From Beverwykella pulmonaria (Eukaryota > Ascomycota > Dothideomycetes > Pleosporales > Melanommataceae): a stretch of 64,000 nucleotides of DNA. A model generated the notes under the pieces. The model had not been told where the DNA came from, made no database searches, and was given only the letters and a program-made list of their open reading frames with translations. Numbering within the stretch: the first letter of the stretch is position 1; each line of letters opens with the position of its first letter. Below are positions 49,168 to 60,059 of this stretch, in pieces. The DNA is taken from positions 584,355 to 648,354 of the forward strand of contig BCHH01000014.1 in assembly GCA_001599595.1 (NCBI GenBank), in the 5' to 3' direction. The position numbers and the translations under genes were made by a program.

Positions 49168-49688
49168 TGGGGCTATATGATGGGAAAAGAGCGAGAAAAA
49201 AAGGAGAGGGAAGAGGGGAGTGGAAGAGTGGATAGACCGTGCTTTTCGCGCGATACCATAGGGCGGATGTATGAACTTGGAGTTTGTATAAGTATTGATC
49301 TTGTTTCGAGGTTTTCGAATGCTTGTTGGTATGAGTATATGACATAATGTGATGGGAGGGATGATGCTGGCTGCAAAACCTAAAGGTGGCATGTTGGTTA
49401 TGAGGTTATCTCTCGCAAATCTGTTCTTTTGATGGAGAAAGACGCTGGTGTGCACGGCGGTACATCGTTAAAACAGGCCAGACTGGAAGCTTGGATTCCA
49501 GATTCAAGTGGATTGGGCAGATGTTGAGATGAACCGCGCCGCATGAATATCCAACACATTGGCAGTTTATTGGAACATTCGAGCTGGTTAGAACGACTCG
49601 TACGACAGATTCTCTCCTCGTTCGTGTAGTAGGATAGCGTAGAGCTATACGATATATACTTGCGCGGCTTAAGATGCGGCCGTACTGT
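49168..49688. other. Convergent intergenic region
   Basis: 521 bp between the ends of the photoreceptor gene (+) and the dihydroorotate dehydrogenase gene (-). It should hold the two 3' UTRs. No gene is supported. Confidence 0.5.
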
Positions 49689-50819
49689 TTATTCTGCCTG
49701 CCGCAAAGCCTCTCCGATCTCCTCGAAGACCTTGACTCCCTTCCTGCCTAGCGCTGTTCCCATACCGACGGCATCTGCGCCTACAGCCCGCATTCGTCGA
49801 TATCCATCTACGTCTTCCACGCCGCCGACGCCAATGATCTGGATGTGTTCCAGCTCTTTGTGCTGAGACAGCAACTGCCTGATTGTATACACGTTTCCAA
49901 GGGCGAGTGGATGGAGCGGCGCGCCTGCTAGACCTCCAATGCCCGCATCGGTGGCCGAGTTCAAAGCATGCTGGAACATTTCCTTGGGGCTTGACGTGGA
50001 GCCGGCCGACGGATTCGGGGTCAAGAGCAGCGACGACCCAAGCGTGTTTGTCGCCGTGATGAATGTGATCGGACACCCCATCTCAGGGCCTTCCGATACC
50101 ATTGCAGAAGAGGCGAGGAGCGCATCTATCATGTTCTTGAACTGGTCGTGGTATGTGTATGGCGGAGTCTTGATGCCGATCGGTACGGGTGCCTTCAGAC
50201 GGTCCGGCGCACTGTACGGTCCTGATTGGTGCGTTATGGCGACTTTCAGGGCTCGGAGATAGGAGAGAAGCGTAGTCGAATCGTAAGCGGGTGGTGGTTT
50301 GTCTAGGATGTTGGGACAGGAGAGGTTGACTTCCATGGCTAATCTCATCTTCACTTTTGGTTGTGCGGCACCGATCAGTGTGTAGCAGTCAATTACTTCG
50401 TCCACAGTGCCAGTAACGGAGATAATAAAAGGCTTCAATCCGGCGGAATCAGGTGCATCTCGAAGCCCATCCGATATCGTCTGAATAAACTCCAGATAAT
50501 TCCTCAAAGGCAGTGGACTATATCCTAATGTATTCAAGCTCCCCGTCTGATCCGCCAGTCCAGTGCTGGTCGGATTCGCGGGGGCGGTAGCGTGCGAGGA
50601 GGGATTGTAGAAGGTGAACTGGTGGATTCGCTCATTATGTGGGAATCCAGTCGAGCATAGAGACGTCCGCGTCGTCACGGCCCCGATGTGTGGACTTGAA
50701 TAGAGATCTTGCAGTTGCGAGAGCGTTGTGCACCAGGGGTTTGCTGAGTTGAGGAGGGGCGGGGTTATGGCGAGGGGTTGCTTCATGGTGGTGGTTGTTG
50801 ATTCAGAGCTCGGAAACAT
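49689..50819 (-). CDS. URA1: Dihydroorotate dehydrogenase, class 1A (cytosolic type)
   Basis: Single-exon gene of 376 residues. It oxidises dihydroorotate to orotate in pyrimidine synthesis. Class 1A features are visible: EVNLSCPNI with the catalytic-base cysteine (class 2 enzymes have serine), followed by a DKPPPAYD loop, GIKTPPY in the flavin site, ITATNTLG, GGLAGAPLHPLAL, and IIGVGGVEDVDGYRRMRAVGADAVGMGTAL in the phosphate-binding strand. There is no presequence or transmembrane segment, so it should be cytosolic and use fumarate, like yeast Ura1. Two starts are possible, 50819 (MFPSSES) and 50786 (MKQPLAI); the second matches the usual N-terminal length better. Most filamentous fungi rely on the mitochondrial class 2 enzyme, so this gene may be an additional isozyme. 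Fungal class 1A genes are often discussed as bacterial acquisitions. Confidence 0.9.
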   Translation of the reverse strand: MFPSSESTTTTMKQPLAITPPLLNSANPWCTTLSQLQDLYSSPHIGAVTTRTSLCSTGFPHNERIHQFTFYNPSSHATAPANPTSTGLADQTGSLNTLGYSPLPLRNYLEFIQTISDGLRDAPDSAGLKPFIISVTGTVDEVIDCYTLIGAAQPKVKMRLAMEVNLSCPNILDKPPPAYDSTTLLSYLRALKVAITHQSGPYSAPDRLKAPVPIGIKTPPYTYHDQFKNMIDALLASSAMVSEGPEMGCPITFITATNTLGSSLLLTPNPSAGSTSSPKEMFQHALNSATDAGIGGLAGAPLHPLALGNVYTIRQLLSQHKELEHIQIIGVGGVEDVDGYRRMRAVGADAVGMGTALGRKGVKVFEEIGEALRQAE

Positions 50820-52720
50820 TCCGAGGTTTAGATAACAGGTTGGATAGGCTAGAAGTGGTCAAGAATGGCTGGTTTAGTACATTTGCCCGAGACCACGTCT
50901 GTGCTGTGGTCAGCGCTATGCCTACTTTCGTATTCCATAGCTATCGAGTACCTTTTCTCAAAGATAATAGATTCGGGGGTCGAGACCTTTGAGATGGAGG
51001 ACGTGGTGTAGGGAAGGAAATATAGGCTAGCGTTGGTTTAAAGTCTCGGCTTAACATCGTTCCGGCTCCAATGGGCGAATTGTTGGATGTGATATGGCTG
51101 GAGCTAGTACCCATTGGAGTATAGTCTGCGAGGGCCGGGCTATGACCACCCAGCCACTTCCTTTCTGCATTCACTTCGCCCCTCCGAATTCATTCTTCTT
51201 ACTTCTTCTTTTTCTTTTTCTTCTTTTCTTTCAGGTGATTCTGGGGCTGTGACGAGCGCCCGTTCTTCTCTTTGCATCTTTCACGGTGTCTCGGACTTAT
51301 CTGTTTAGAGATGGGGTCATATTCTATCTCGAACAGGAAGGACCTAATTAGGGATCTGAGAGTCGGACATGGTGCAAGAGTAGAAATGTTATCTTATTCG
51401 AGGTCTTGCTCTTCCTGGACCTCCAAGAAATCGACGTCGAGCGATATTTTCGGACACTTGTTTCAAGGCGTACTACGGGAACTTCACACACTTTACACTG
51501 CAGTTCCTTGTCATTTTTACCTGAAATCCCCCCCCCAAGTCTCAAAAGGACTAGGTCAATCTCCTAATTCTGTATGCTTTACCGTGTCCCGGATACTACA
51601 TGTTCCAAAATCTAAGGAGAATCAGTAGGTGCGTCTAGGAGGATCGTTAGGAGATTATGAATGACAGGCTGGCAGATACAGTAGTATCTAGTATCTGGTA
51701 GGGTAAAGTTAATCCTCATACCCTCAGTCTTAATCCGCATACTTATCCTGTAATTTGCCTCGTACGAGGGGCCATGGAGTACGCTAGCTCAATATCCTTA
51801 CATGGGAAGCATGCAAGACGCCCCAACGACACACTGTGGAATGCCGCAGCCACTTACATGGCGCAAGTCTGCATCTGCATATTGGAACATTGCAGCTACG
51901 TGTCTTAGGACGCTGTTCAGAGACATTTTCTCAACGTTGATATGGATTGATGGGAAACCAGGATATTAACATCATGGTACTTGTTATTATACACATCAGC
52001 TCTATTGGGAGCTCCTGCCAGGGTGAACACATTGCGATGAAACTCTCTTAGTCGTGACTCCTGTTGTGGCTGCATCCGGGAGGCTTGCGCCACTTCAACA
52101 AAGGAGTGAATAGGGTAAGTAGCCGAGTGCTGCACACTTATTCACGAATCATGGTTAAGTATGCATTAAACATAATACAGTAGACACGTCAGCGCTACGG
52201 CGCTTAATTCTTCCCGCCTAGTTGACTTGTGCTTGATCTCTTGAAACTGGCTGAACGTCAGGGTGTCTTATAATTAGATCAGGCCGTGAATTCGCAGTAG
52301 TCCGATGTTAAATCCGATAGAAGAGATGGAATGTAAAAGTTACAACCTATTTTGGTCAGCGATTGTATTTAAGTAGTAGAGTGATGTTGCATTTATTGAA
52401 GAATCTCTACTTTCGTGATAGAGACCAGGGTAGATTCGTACACCGTCATTTCCTGCCACCAAGAATAATAGGGCATTCGGCAGCCCTACACGTGACCGCG
52501 CGATCTTAAACGGTTACGTCAGCGCTTATTTCGAGGTTCAAGCTTCGTCCTGACACTCAGCCCCCCAAGGATTCTTCGATTGTTCTAAATTCTATTCAAC
52601 AAAGGCCGTGCGGCCTTACAACATGAATCAAAGTCCGAGAAGTGGTCGCCTGTGCCATAATATCATTGAGCTGTTTCCTCTTCCTCAAAACCGGTATTTC
52701 CAATCAAGAACCGGGCCACG
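50820..52720. other. AT-rich gene-free region
   Basis: 1.9 kb between the divergent dehydrogenase and Zn2Cys6 regulator genes. It has a pyrimidine tract (TTCTTC/TTTTTC) at about 51196-51236 and a C8 run near 51528, then AT-rich sequence with no frame over 72 codons after 51.7 kb. It probably holds both promoters. No gene or intact repeat is recognised. Confidence 0.4.
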
Positions 52721-54606
52721 ATGGAGCAGAACCAGCACATTGAACCGGAGAGAACCTCGAGCCTTAACTCCAGACATCTTGAGCTGCCTAGTGAGTAATT
52801 TACGTATCGCGAAATTTCCATAGACACTCATCTTACCAGGCCATAACACACGTAGCTCTTCTACAACTATAAACGACACCCCCTCTTCTCAGACAAAGAA
52901 GAAAAGAAGAGGCGGTCCACGAAGAAAGACAGGTGTGAAGTTTGTACTAAGCACGTTGATGTTCACTAATCATGTGGACAGGATGGTCAGAAGTGTCCAC
53001 AACGACTTCTATTTACGATCGCTAACGAAAAATTCAGCTCCACTTGCAAATCCCGGCATTCTCGCTGCGATGAGAAGAAGCCCATTTGTGGGAACTGTGC
53101 AAGGCTCAATCTGGAGTGTAAACAGTCCGACTTCATCTCTCATTCAGAGTTCAGTGCCGGATTCGAAACACCAGCCCATGTGGATTCAAGCAGCACTGGT
53201 GGCTCGCCATATTTCCCACCACCTGAGACCCCAGCCTCGACTTGGGACATCTTCAAGACTCACATACAGGGTCTCGGAAATCACATACAAGGGCTTGAGC
53301 TCATTTCAAACGACTCACTATCACCTACCGATGCGCTCACATATATGAATATTTCCACACCAGCTGCTACTATCGACTCTGCGTCCAGTGCCTCAACAGT
53401 CAATTTAACTCCGGAGAATGCGTTCCTTTTGCAGTCTTACCTCAGAACAGTGGCTACGTGGATGGACCTGATGGACCACAGCTCCACGTACCAGCTCTCG
53501 ATACCTCGTCGCATACTCTCTTCTCCTCTCCTATTCCACTGTGTCTGCGCTTTCACCGCAAAACATCTCGCGCTCGCCAACTCACGGCAAAACTCGTTCT
53601 GGGATCCGATAGCGAGACAGCATTACGGCGAATCGTTACGACTGCTGATTTCAGCTCTCAACAGCTCTTCCCACCAACATGCATTAACGGCGACAATTCT
53701 ACTGTCGAGTTACGAGATGATCGGAGCTGTGGGCCTGGAACATCGGCGGCACTTCCTGGGAGCAATGATGTTGATCAAGTCTCATCACATCAATGCGCAG
53801 TCTCAAGGAATCAACAAGGCAAATTTCTGGATCTATGTCAGACATGAGATCAGTGTTGCTCTTTCATCTGAACAGCCCCTTTTGTTGAATCCCGAGGAGT
53901 GGGGAGTACGCTGGGAAGAAGGCGAGACCAGAGAAGACGTGTTGGGGAACCACGTCTTATGGATCTTAGCCCGAGTGATTAACCTGGTATATGGGAAAGA
54001 CAACGACACTGAGGTCAGCCACCAGAAAAGGGAAGACTTCCTTCGTGAGATAGAAGAATGGCGAGCGGGATTGTCAGATACATTCATAGGCATTCCCTAC
54101 GGAGACGAGGATGAGGATGGGTTCAGGAAAGTATACTTTCCTGTTACTGCTGCTGGTAAGTTCATGATTTTATTTTATTTCTGTTGCTATTATTGACCGC
54201 GCTCCCAGCTGCTGCTGCCTTCTGGTATCATGTAACACATATATTACTCTACGCAGAGCCAGGTCTTCAGGACCCGTTCTACGCATCCCAAATCCAAGAT
54301 CAAGCTATCAAAATCACAAACATTGCCATTTCAGAGTTCCCGGACTCTCTCCGAGTGTTTGCTACGCATGGACTATACTACGGTAGGTTTACGGTTCCAC
54401 CCTTGAAATTGGCCTTTCACACTTGTGGAATATGTTCCGAGTGGACGAGACTTGCTGACCCCCGAACAGCAGCAAAACACATCAACGGCCTAGGTCGTAA
54501 AGCACGAATATGGCATATACTGAACGACGTTGAGGCGCAATTAGGCTACCATACGCGAAGTGTTGGAAAGCGGCTACAGAATTTACTCATTGACCAAAAT
54601 ACTTAG
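52721..54606 (+). CDS. Zn2Cys6 fungal-specific transcription factor
   Basis: Six exons, 52721-52790, 52840-52932, 52982-52985, 53038-54155, 54209-54382 and 54470-54606, join in phase to 531 residues. A basic stretch (TKKKRRGGPRRKTG) leads into a zinc cluster with cysteines C56, C59, C66, C73, C76 and C83 (CSTC...RCDEKKPICGNC...LEC). The rest resembles the fungal-specific regulatory domain of the Pro-x-Ala, UPC2/SucA-like class: TWMDLMDHSS, LLFHCVCAFTAKHLAL, HQHALTATILLSSYEMIGA and a helical end. The third exon is only 4 nt; it supplies part of the codons for G55 and C56, is flanked by 49- and 52-nt introns with CTAAT and CTAAC branch sites, and is the only reading I found that completes the six-cysteine cluster. 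The targets are unknown. Gene-level confidence is high; the microexon needs transcript evidence. Confidence 0.85.
52982..52985 (+). other. Predicted 4-nt exon (GATG) of the Zn2Cys6 gene
   Basis: The acceptor GGACAG and donor GTCAGA bracket GATG. The preceding exon ends in phase 1 and the following one starts in phase 2, so only a 4-nt insert keeps frame and rebuilds K-T-G-C-S-T-C. Skipping it would shift the frame at the zinc cluster. Longer versions using the upstream AG at 52951 hit a stop. Confidence 0.65.
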
Positions 54607-54955
54607 GAAGTGGGGATGTCGAAACGGAGGCCATAATATAGACTTAATGGTAGAAAGATTTATACTCCTCACATCAATGACAGCCCAATAAAGAAGATTC
54701 ACCACTCAATGAAGATATAAGGACTAGGTTAGATCTTTGTTACAATTTTATATACTCGCCATGCCTTCGATCGGGGACCCTGGTCTTCGAAAGAACAATC
54801 TGAAATAGTGCTGCTTTGTCGTATCTGCTAGAATGGTATACACCAGAGTGGTGAGCATATCATAGAAGGTGTTATTAGGTGCGACACATTTGCATGAAAC
54901 GAAATTTGGATATTCTCAGAGCCCTCAACAACCAATGCTACATAACCCAAGATCT
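54607..54955. other. Convergent intergenic region
   Basis: 349 bp, AT-rich, between the ends of the Zn2Cys6 gene (+) and the peroxiredoxin-like gene (-). No gene is supported. Confidence 0.5.
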
Positions 54956-55955
54956 TTAGAACACCCCGGTCCTGTTATCTTGTGATCCACCGAAGCCAAG
55001 TGCCCTCACAGCCTCGTCGAGTCTAATCTCTTCATCCACGCTCGCCATGGGCTTGCCCCACTTTACGATCCCTCGTTCGTCGACCGCAAAAGCGCCTCCA
55101 ACCTGCCATCTCGATCCACCCTCACCAACTTGTTGTCCCCATACGCCTTCCTTCTTTCCCAGCAGAATCTGGTTGTATCCATTACGAGGATGCAACAAAT
55201 GCCCCCAATTCGACACGCCCATACCCCACAGGGCATACAGCTCCCGTGTTTGGTCAACCACGACGTCGATGTTCCAGGCTCCGCCGAGCTTCTTGACCCA
55301 TTCGTTGGTTGCAGCCGGGGTGCAGTGGGAAATTGCGATGAAGTGGACGGAGGGGTAACGATTGCCCAGAGCGCGCATGGTGAGGAAGAGTTTCTCGGTG
55401 ACTTGTGATATTCGTTAGCGTTTAGCCTTGCCATAGGTCTCCCACTCCAAGTCACCTCCGAGCAAACAATTCTACGATCTTGCAGGAAAGCCAATGGGGT
55501 TTTAGTCAGAAGACATGAAGATCGACTACGTCCCGAATAGCCCCATTATATGTGCCACTTGGGCATTCGCGCCAGATGTCCGCAGGATTCGCCCAAAAAT
55601 GATCTCAAGCAGTCGGCGCGAGGGAGTACTTACAAGGACATCCGCAGTATCTCAGAAACACAACTACACATGGCCTCCCATCAATGGCTGGGAATTTGAG
55701 CTTCACATTGCTCTGTGCTCTGTCACCAATTTGCGGCGGTTCCCGCACTGTTGTAGGCGGCGCGGGAGGCGCCTGCCACGAGGAGAAGGCCTTGGGAACA
55801 CCCCATTGTACGTTGGCAAAGGGATTTGTGAAGCCTTCAGACCCGTCCGCGCTGTTGCCGTCTTTACTGCTTTCGGACTTCGGGAACGAAGGAAGCTTCA
55901 CGTCTCCCAGGCCGGCGCGTTGCAAAGCGATCTTCGTGCCGAGTTTAGCAAACAT
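54956..55955 (-). CDS. AhpC/TSA (peroxiredoxin-like, PRXL2/AAED1-type) protein
   Basis: Two exons, 55955-55634 and 55401-54956, join in phase to 255 residues. The core has the thioredoxin fold pattern: VVVFLRYCGCPF (C104, C106) in place of the peroxiredoxin active site, EKLFLTMRALGNRYPSVHFIAISH, VDQTRELYALWG and a C-terminal VGGAFAVDERGIVKWGKP strand pair. This pattern matches the PRXL2/AAED1 branch common in fungi, whose exact substrate is unclear; a thiol-redox role is likely. The first ~70 residues are a low-complexity linker with a hydrophobic/basic start and no clear signal peptide. The 232-nt intron is longer than neighbours and could hide a small exon, although the direct join CGCPF|TEKLF fits the family. 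Confidence 0.82.
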
Positions 55956-56524
55956 TATGAGTGGCGGAAGACGTCCAGGATGGATTTGTAGAGAATTCGG
56001 AGATTGAGGGTGTTGAAGGTTGAGGACTTGAAGACTTACGATTGAGCTGGGGCTGACTTTGTATCCCGTAGCGAGGAGGCGTTTGGGGTCAGCACAGTTG
56101 AAACTGGAGGTGTCGCACGGACGATCAAGGGTGTTGGGGACTGCTCACGTGAAAGCGGCGCTAGACCGCGATGAGTTTGGCTTGTGTCATTGCAGGTCAC
56201 CTCACCTCGGATTAAAAATTATAGAATTTTTACAAAGGCCCTATATTCTACAAACGAAAGAAAATCAAATGTGGTATCGTCCGACGCAAGAGATTGTAAA
56301 CGCTCAAACAAACAGAAACATGCAATGAGTAAATCCTCCGGTACCCAAGTTGAACCGACCAATATACGGCTGCGTGAGACAAAACGACTAGAAAGCTAAG
56401 AAATCTGGGCAAAAAGATCGAAGCAGCCCTGTACATCCCCACTGTATCTGCCAAAAAGAACTTTTACGCTGCATACGGTGACTTCACTCGAAGCCCGCGG
56501 CTTGGAATCCTCGGCCGATCACAA
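55956..56524. other. Intergenic region
   Basis: 569 bp between two minus-strand genes; it holds the promoter of the peroxiredoxin-like gene and the 3' UTR of the methyltransferase-like gene. No gene is supported. Confidence 0.45.
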
Positions 56525-58502
56525 TCAACTCTTGAAAGCAAATATCGAGCCGCATTCGAAGACTGTCTGGCGCTCGAGGCACTCTTGCATCACCTCGTGG
56601 TCTTCCCACCACCATTTTGGCTCACCTGGAACATCATCGACAAATGAGCCCCAGATGTCTTTCCAGAGGGCCTGTCCGACCAAGGTGGCAAGCTCCGCAT
56701 CAATGTCCGAAGAGCTTTGGTCGTAGGCGCATGGCAACTTCATGTTCTGCTCTCCGTTAGAAGGGCCGTTCGTCGCCAGACTAAATCCGGCATCCGTAAC
56801 CCAAGCTGGAATGAGCATGCAGGGCTTTGAACATCGAAATAGTTTTTCCAGATTGAAAGAGAGTCTGTCCTCAATCCAAGCTCTCATCAGAGGACCGGCG
56901 GTCTTTCGTACTGGAGCAGCGTCCATGATCCTAACTTCAAGCATGCCTCCGGGTGCAAGGAGCCGGTAGCATTCGCGGAGTAGCTCGGGCAACTTAGAAG
57001 ATGGAACTAATGACGGTAAGACCGAAGCCCTGATGTGGGAGAATACGAGATCCGGGAAAGGAAAGGGTATCATTCCTGGTTGGGGTACGGTGGTGTATGA
57101 CACATTTCCAGGTAGAGGCATTGGTCGCTGGGGTTTCGTGGTAAGGTAGTGCACCTTATGTCTGGAGTTCATTGCGGAGAGTTGATACACCTCAGCTAAT
57201 ACTACTATAAGCCACACAGAATTCAACAGAGACCAGGGATAACTCACAAAGATTGCCATAGAGCTCAAGGATTTTGCCCGTGTTCGCCCTTGGTTTCGGA
57301 ATTATTCTCGACCTGGCCAAGTTCTGAAGTTGGAAGGCAGTCAATACCCAAAGCTGCTTTTCCAATATCAGCTCCTGGTCTACATCCTCATCCACTGGCT
57401 CGTGCCACTCTTCCTTGAGGCGGTCGAGGATGATTTTGGGACCCGCACTCTCCATTCGTCGAATGAATCGCTGGAACCGAGTGAGCTCAAGTAAGCTACT
57501 ATGGGCGATTGCAATCCCTCCCATGTCTCCGGGTGTGGGTGGGAGGCTTTTCTCGTGCTTTGGCTCGTTGGGAGGAGGTATGAGGATATCCCAGTCTGTT
57601 GGCGGTCTCCATGCTACTAAGTTGGCATCTGAAAGCCCACTTGCATAAGTTGGAGATTTCGCAATCGGCGGGGGGGCGGTGGGGCTAAGGCCTGGTTGGT
57701 CTTGCAGTTTTACCGTTTCGAGATCTATGCATCCCTCGATCTTTACCGAATATGGTCGTCTGCGCTTGGTTAGAAATCGGCATACTTGTGAGGTGCCGTG
57801 GGTATCATTTACTTCTTCTTTTTCTTATTTTTTGGGCTTGAGTTGGTCTCAATTTCTGCCTCTGGTTCTGCCGCCTCAGAACTCATTGTTGTTGTACGGG
57901 CAATGAACGATCGAGGACTAAGTTGTTGGAACTCGTGGACTTCGTCGATGACTTTTACTTTGGCGGGGGACTTCCATGCCCATTGCCGTTCGTCTGCCAC
58001 TGTTAGTCTCTACGCGCGTTCCCTCAACACTCGAGTTACTTGACTCACGAGAGGAGCGCGACCCACTTGAATTGGTACATCGGGAGGAAATATCGCCTTC
58101 TAGTTCTGGTACTTCATACTCGGGTGGATCTATCGGGGCGCCAGAAGGGAGAGTAGTGGACAAGGTTGTCGAGTATGTCCATGATGGCTGCAGTGTCGGG
58201 TCTCTTAGATCGTGTGGTGGCTCATGATCCAATGTCCGAGGGAGAGCGATGGAAGATTTCCTTGAATGGGCGGAACTGTAGCTTGTATCTGGCCTTGCTT
58301 TTCTAGATGGCTTTATGCTCTTCGCCTTTTTCAGGCTTGATGTCCACCACAGCTCTCGGTCGTCGGGTATGGAGTTCTTGGAGCTCTTAGAGCTTTTGAC
58401 AGAGGCCGCGGAAGAACAAATTCGTTCTTTGGCCATCCTCTCCCTCCGCTCCCCCACCTTCTCCGTGTCCGGGTCGGTCCAGGACAAGTCGGCGGAAAAC
58501 AT
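56525..58502 (-). CDS. Methyltransferase-like protein with disordered N-terminus
   Basis: Four exons, 58502-58049, 57993-57813, 57759-57248 and 57195-56525, join in phase to 605 residues. Residues 1-190 are Ser-rich and disordered, ending in a Lys-rich run. After residue ~330 there is a pattern like a SAM-dependent methyltransferase of the type 11 group: GKILELYGNLSEVYQLS as a possible but degenerate motif I, PFPFPDLVFSHIRASVLPSL in the acidic-loop position, and LPELLRECYRLLAPGGMLEVRIMD as the clear post-III motif. The consensus GxGxG is absent, so catalytic activity is uncertain. I chose the first ATG of the frame at 58502. All three introns are 52-55 nt with good branch sites. Substrate and role are unknown. 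Similar proteins recur as uncharacterised fungal methyltransferases. Confidence 0.75.
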
Positions 58503-60059
58503 GCTTGATAGAAACAGAAATGATAGAAAGTGGACGGCGTCCAAAGCCAATTAAGCTATAACAGCAGTGGGAGAGAAAGAACGAGCAACTGAATAGGTCT
58601 CATACAAATTAAAAACTGCAAAAGATGAAATCAGGTTCGAGGCGCAAAGTACATAGACGGTGACCAGGGAGCTGGGTGGATGTCGCAGCTTCCGGTCAGG
58701 CTGCACCTCAGGGTCTCTTTACAGAACAATTTGAGGACGCAGGTGGTCGCACGCTCCTTCAGTGGCTTTATTGGCCTATGGGGGGACGCGAAGGGCTTCA
58801 AAAATAAGGGCATGTGCGAGCTAGCACCGTGCGAGCCGCTGTACCTCTTGATGCAAGAGTGGGGGCCTCTAGGGAAACCGTGGGGCCCATCAGATCGCCT
58901 AGGGTTTCGGTCCACACGTGGACTACGTGTGCCGGGATGAATTGGATAGCGTTGGCCAACTTAAAGTTACTGTCGAAAATGATAGCGCCCATGTCGTACG
59001 ACATCAACTCTGTGGCTAGCTACCTAGACGCCTCATCTGGTCTGTCTCTGCTTGGGTTAGACATGGGTTTCGATGGCTTAACTACGGCGACGCGCAGCTG
59101 CATTGTGATTTCTGTGGTCACCTGTGCTGCAAAGAGTCACGCACTTGTCGAAAACCTGAGACGGCCCTCAAGCGCGCCCAAGGCACCAGGCAGAGGGTAG
59201 ACGATACGTTTGGTGTTTGCAGATTTATCCACTGCAGAGCGAACTACCGTTATCACAACACGGCGTCACAGAGCAAACATAGAGCGGAACTAAGCAGCCC
59301 GCTGCAGCATGCACGCCAGGGCCAGGGTGGAAGCTATTCAACATTATCCCTGATGGTGTGTAGTGTGTTGTAGTCGACCAGGTTCAACTGTTTCGCGAGG
59401 GGCGCTTTTGCGGGGCTCGGGCGGCGCATCAAATTCCTCGCCAGTCAACATCGGTCCAGATCGATGCCGGCTGTTCCTGACGAAAGAACACGCTGCAAGG
59501 TTCTGGCCAAAGTACCCCTGATTCGCTTCCCACACCATTTTCCACCAAGGCGCACGCTCGGACCACACACTCCTACCAAATGTTCAGTTTAGAGGCAGAA
59601 TCTCCACCGTCGCACCCTCTGCAGATGCGTGCTGCCGTAATGGAAAGGTGCCGTTGCACATTGATTATTCACGGCCGGGCGCCGATGCTGTCAGGTACAA
59701 CTGACAGCTTGCAAGGCCGCCTCTTTCCCCATCGATGACTGGCTGCTAGCCTGCAGCCCTCTTCACCCTCCGTGCATCATCGGCTCCTATTTGAAAGCCT
59801 GCAGCTCCCTTGCCTGTCTTTTCGTCTTCACGCTCTCTCTCCCATGACCCGATAGCTCTCATCGTTTCGCTCAAGTCGGCGATTTTCGCAAGGTTCTACT
59901 TCGGCTTCGCGTGTTTGCGTGTCTGCTACGCCCGGGTCATTTTTTTTATAAGTTCCCCTTGAAGGACCCTTTCAGCATCCCCATCACTACCCCTCATTCT
60001 TTGCTGCACAAAAGTTTTTGGAAGCGTCTCCAAACAAACAAACTTCTTCCCTTCACAAG
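58503..60059. other. Divergent intergenic region upstream of azgA
   Basis: 1.56 kb separating the methyltransferase-like and purine permease starts. The last ~250 bp before azgA are pyrimidine-rich, typical of a leader. GATA-type sites (TTATC near 59250 and 59343, GATAG near 59850) could bind AreA, which controls purine use, but such sites are common. A 128-codon frame at 58814-59200 lacks an ATG start and family features. Confidence 0.45.

Noticed and set aside
58814..59200. 128-codon plus-strand frame upstream of azgA
   Set aside because: It starts at GTG, shows no recognisable family pattern and lies in a long promoter region.
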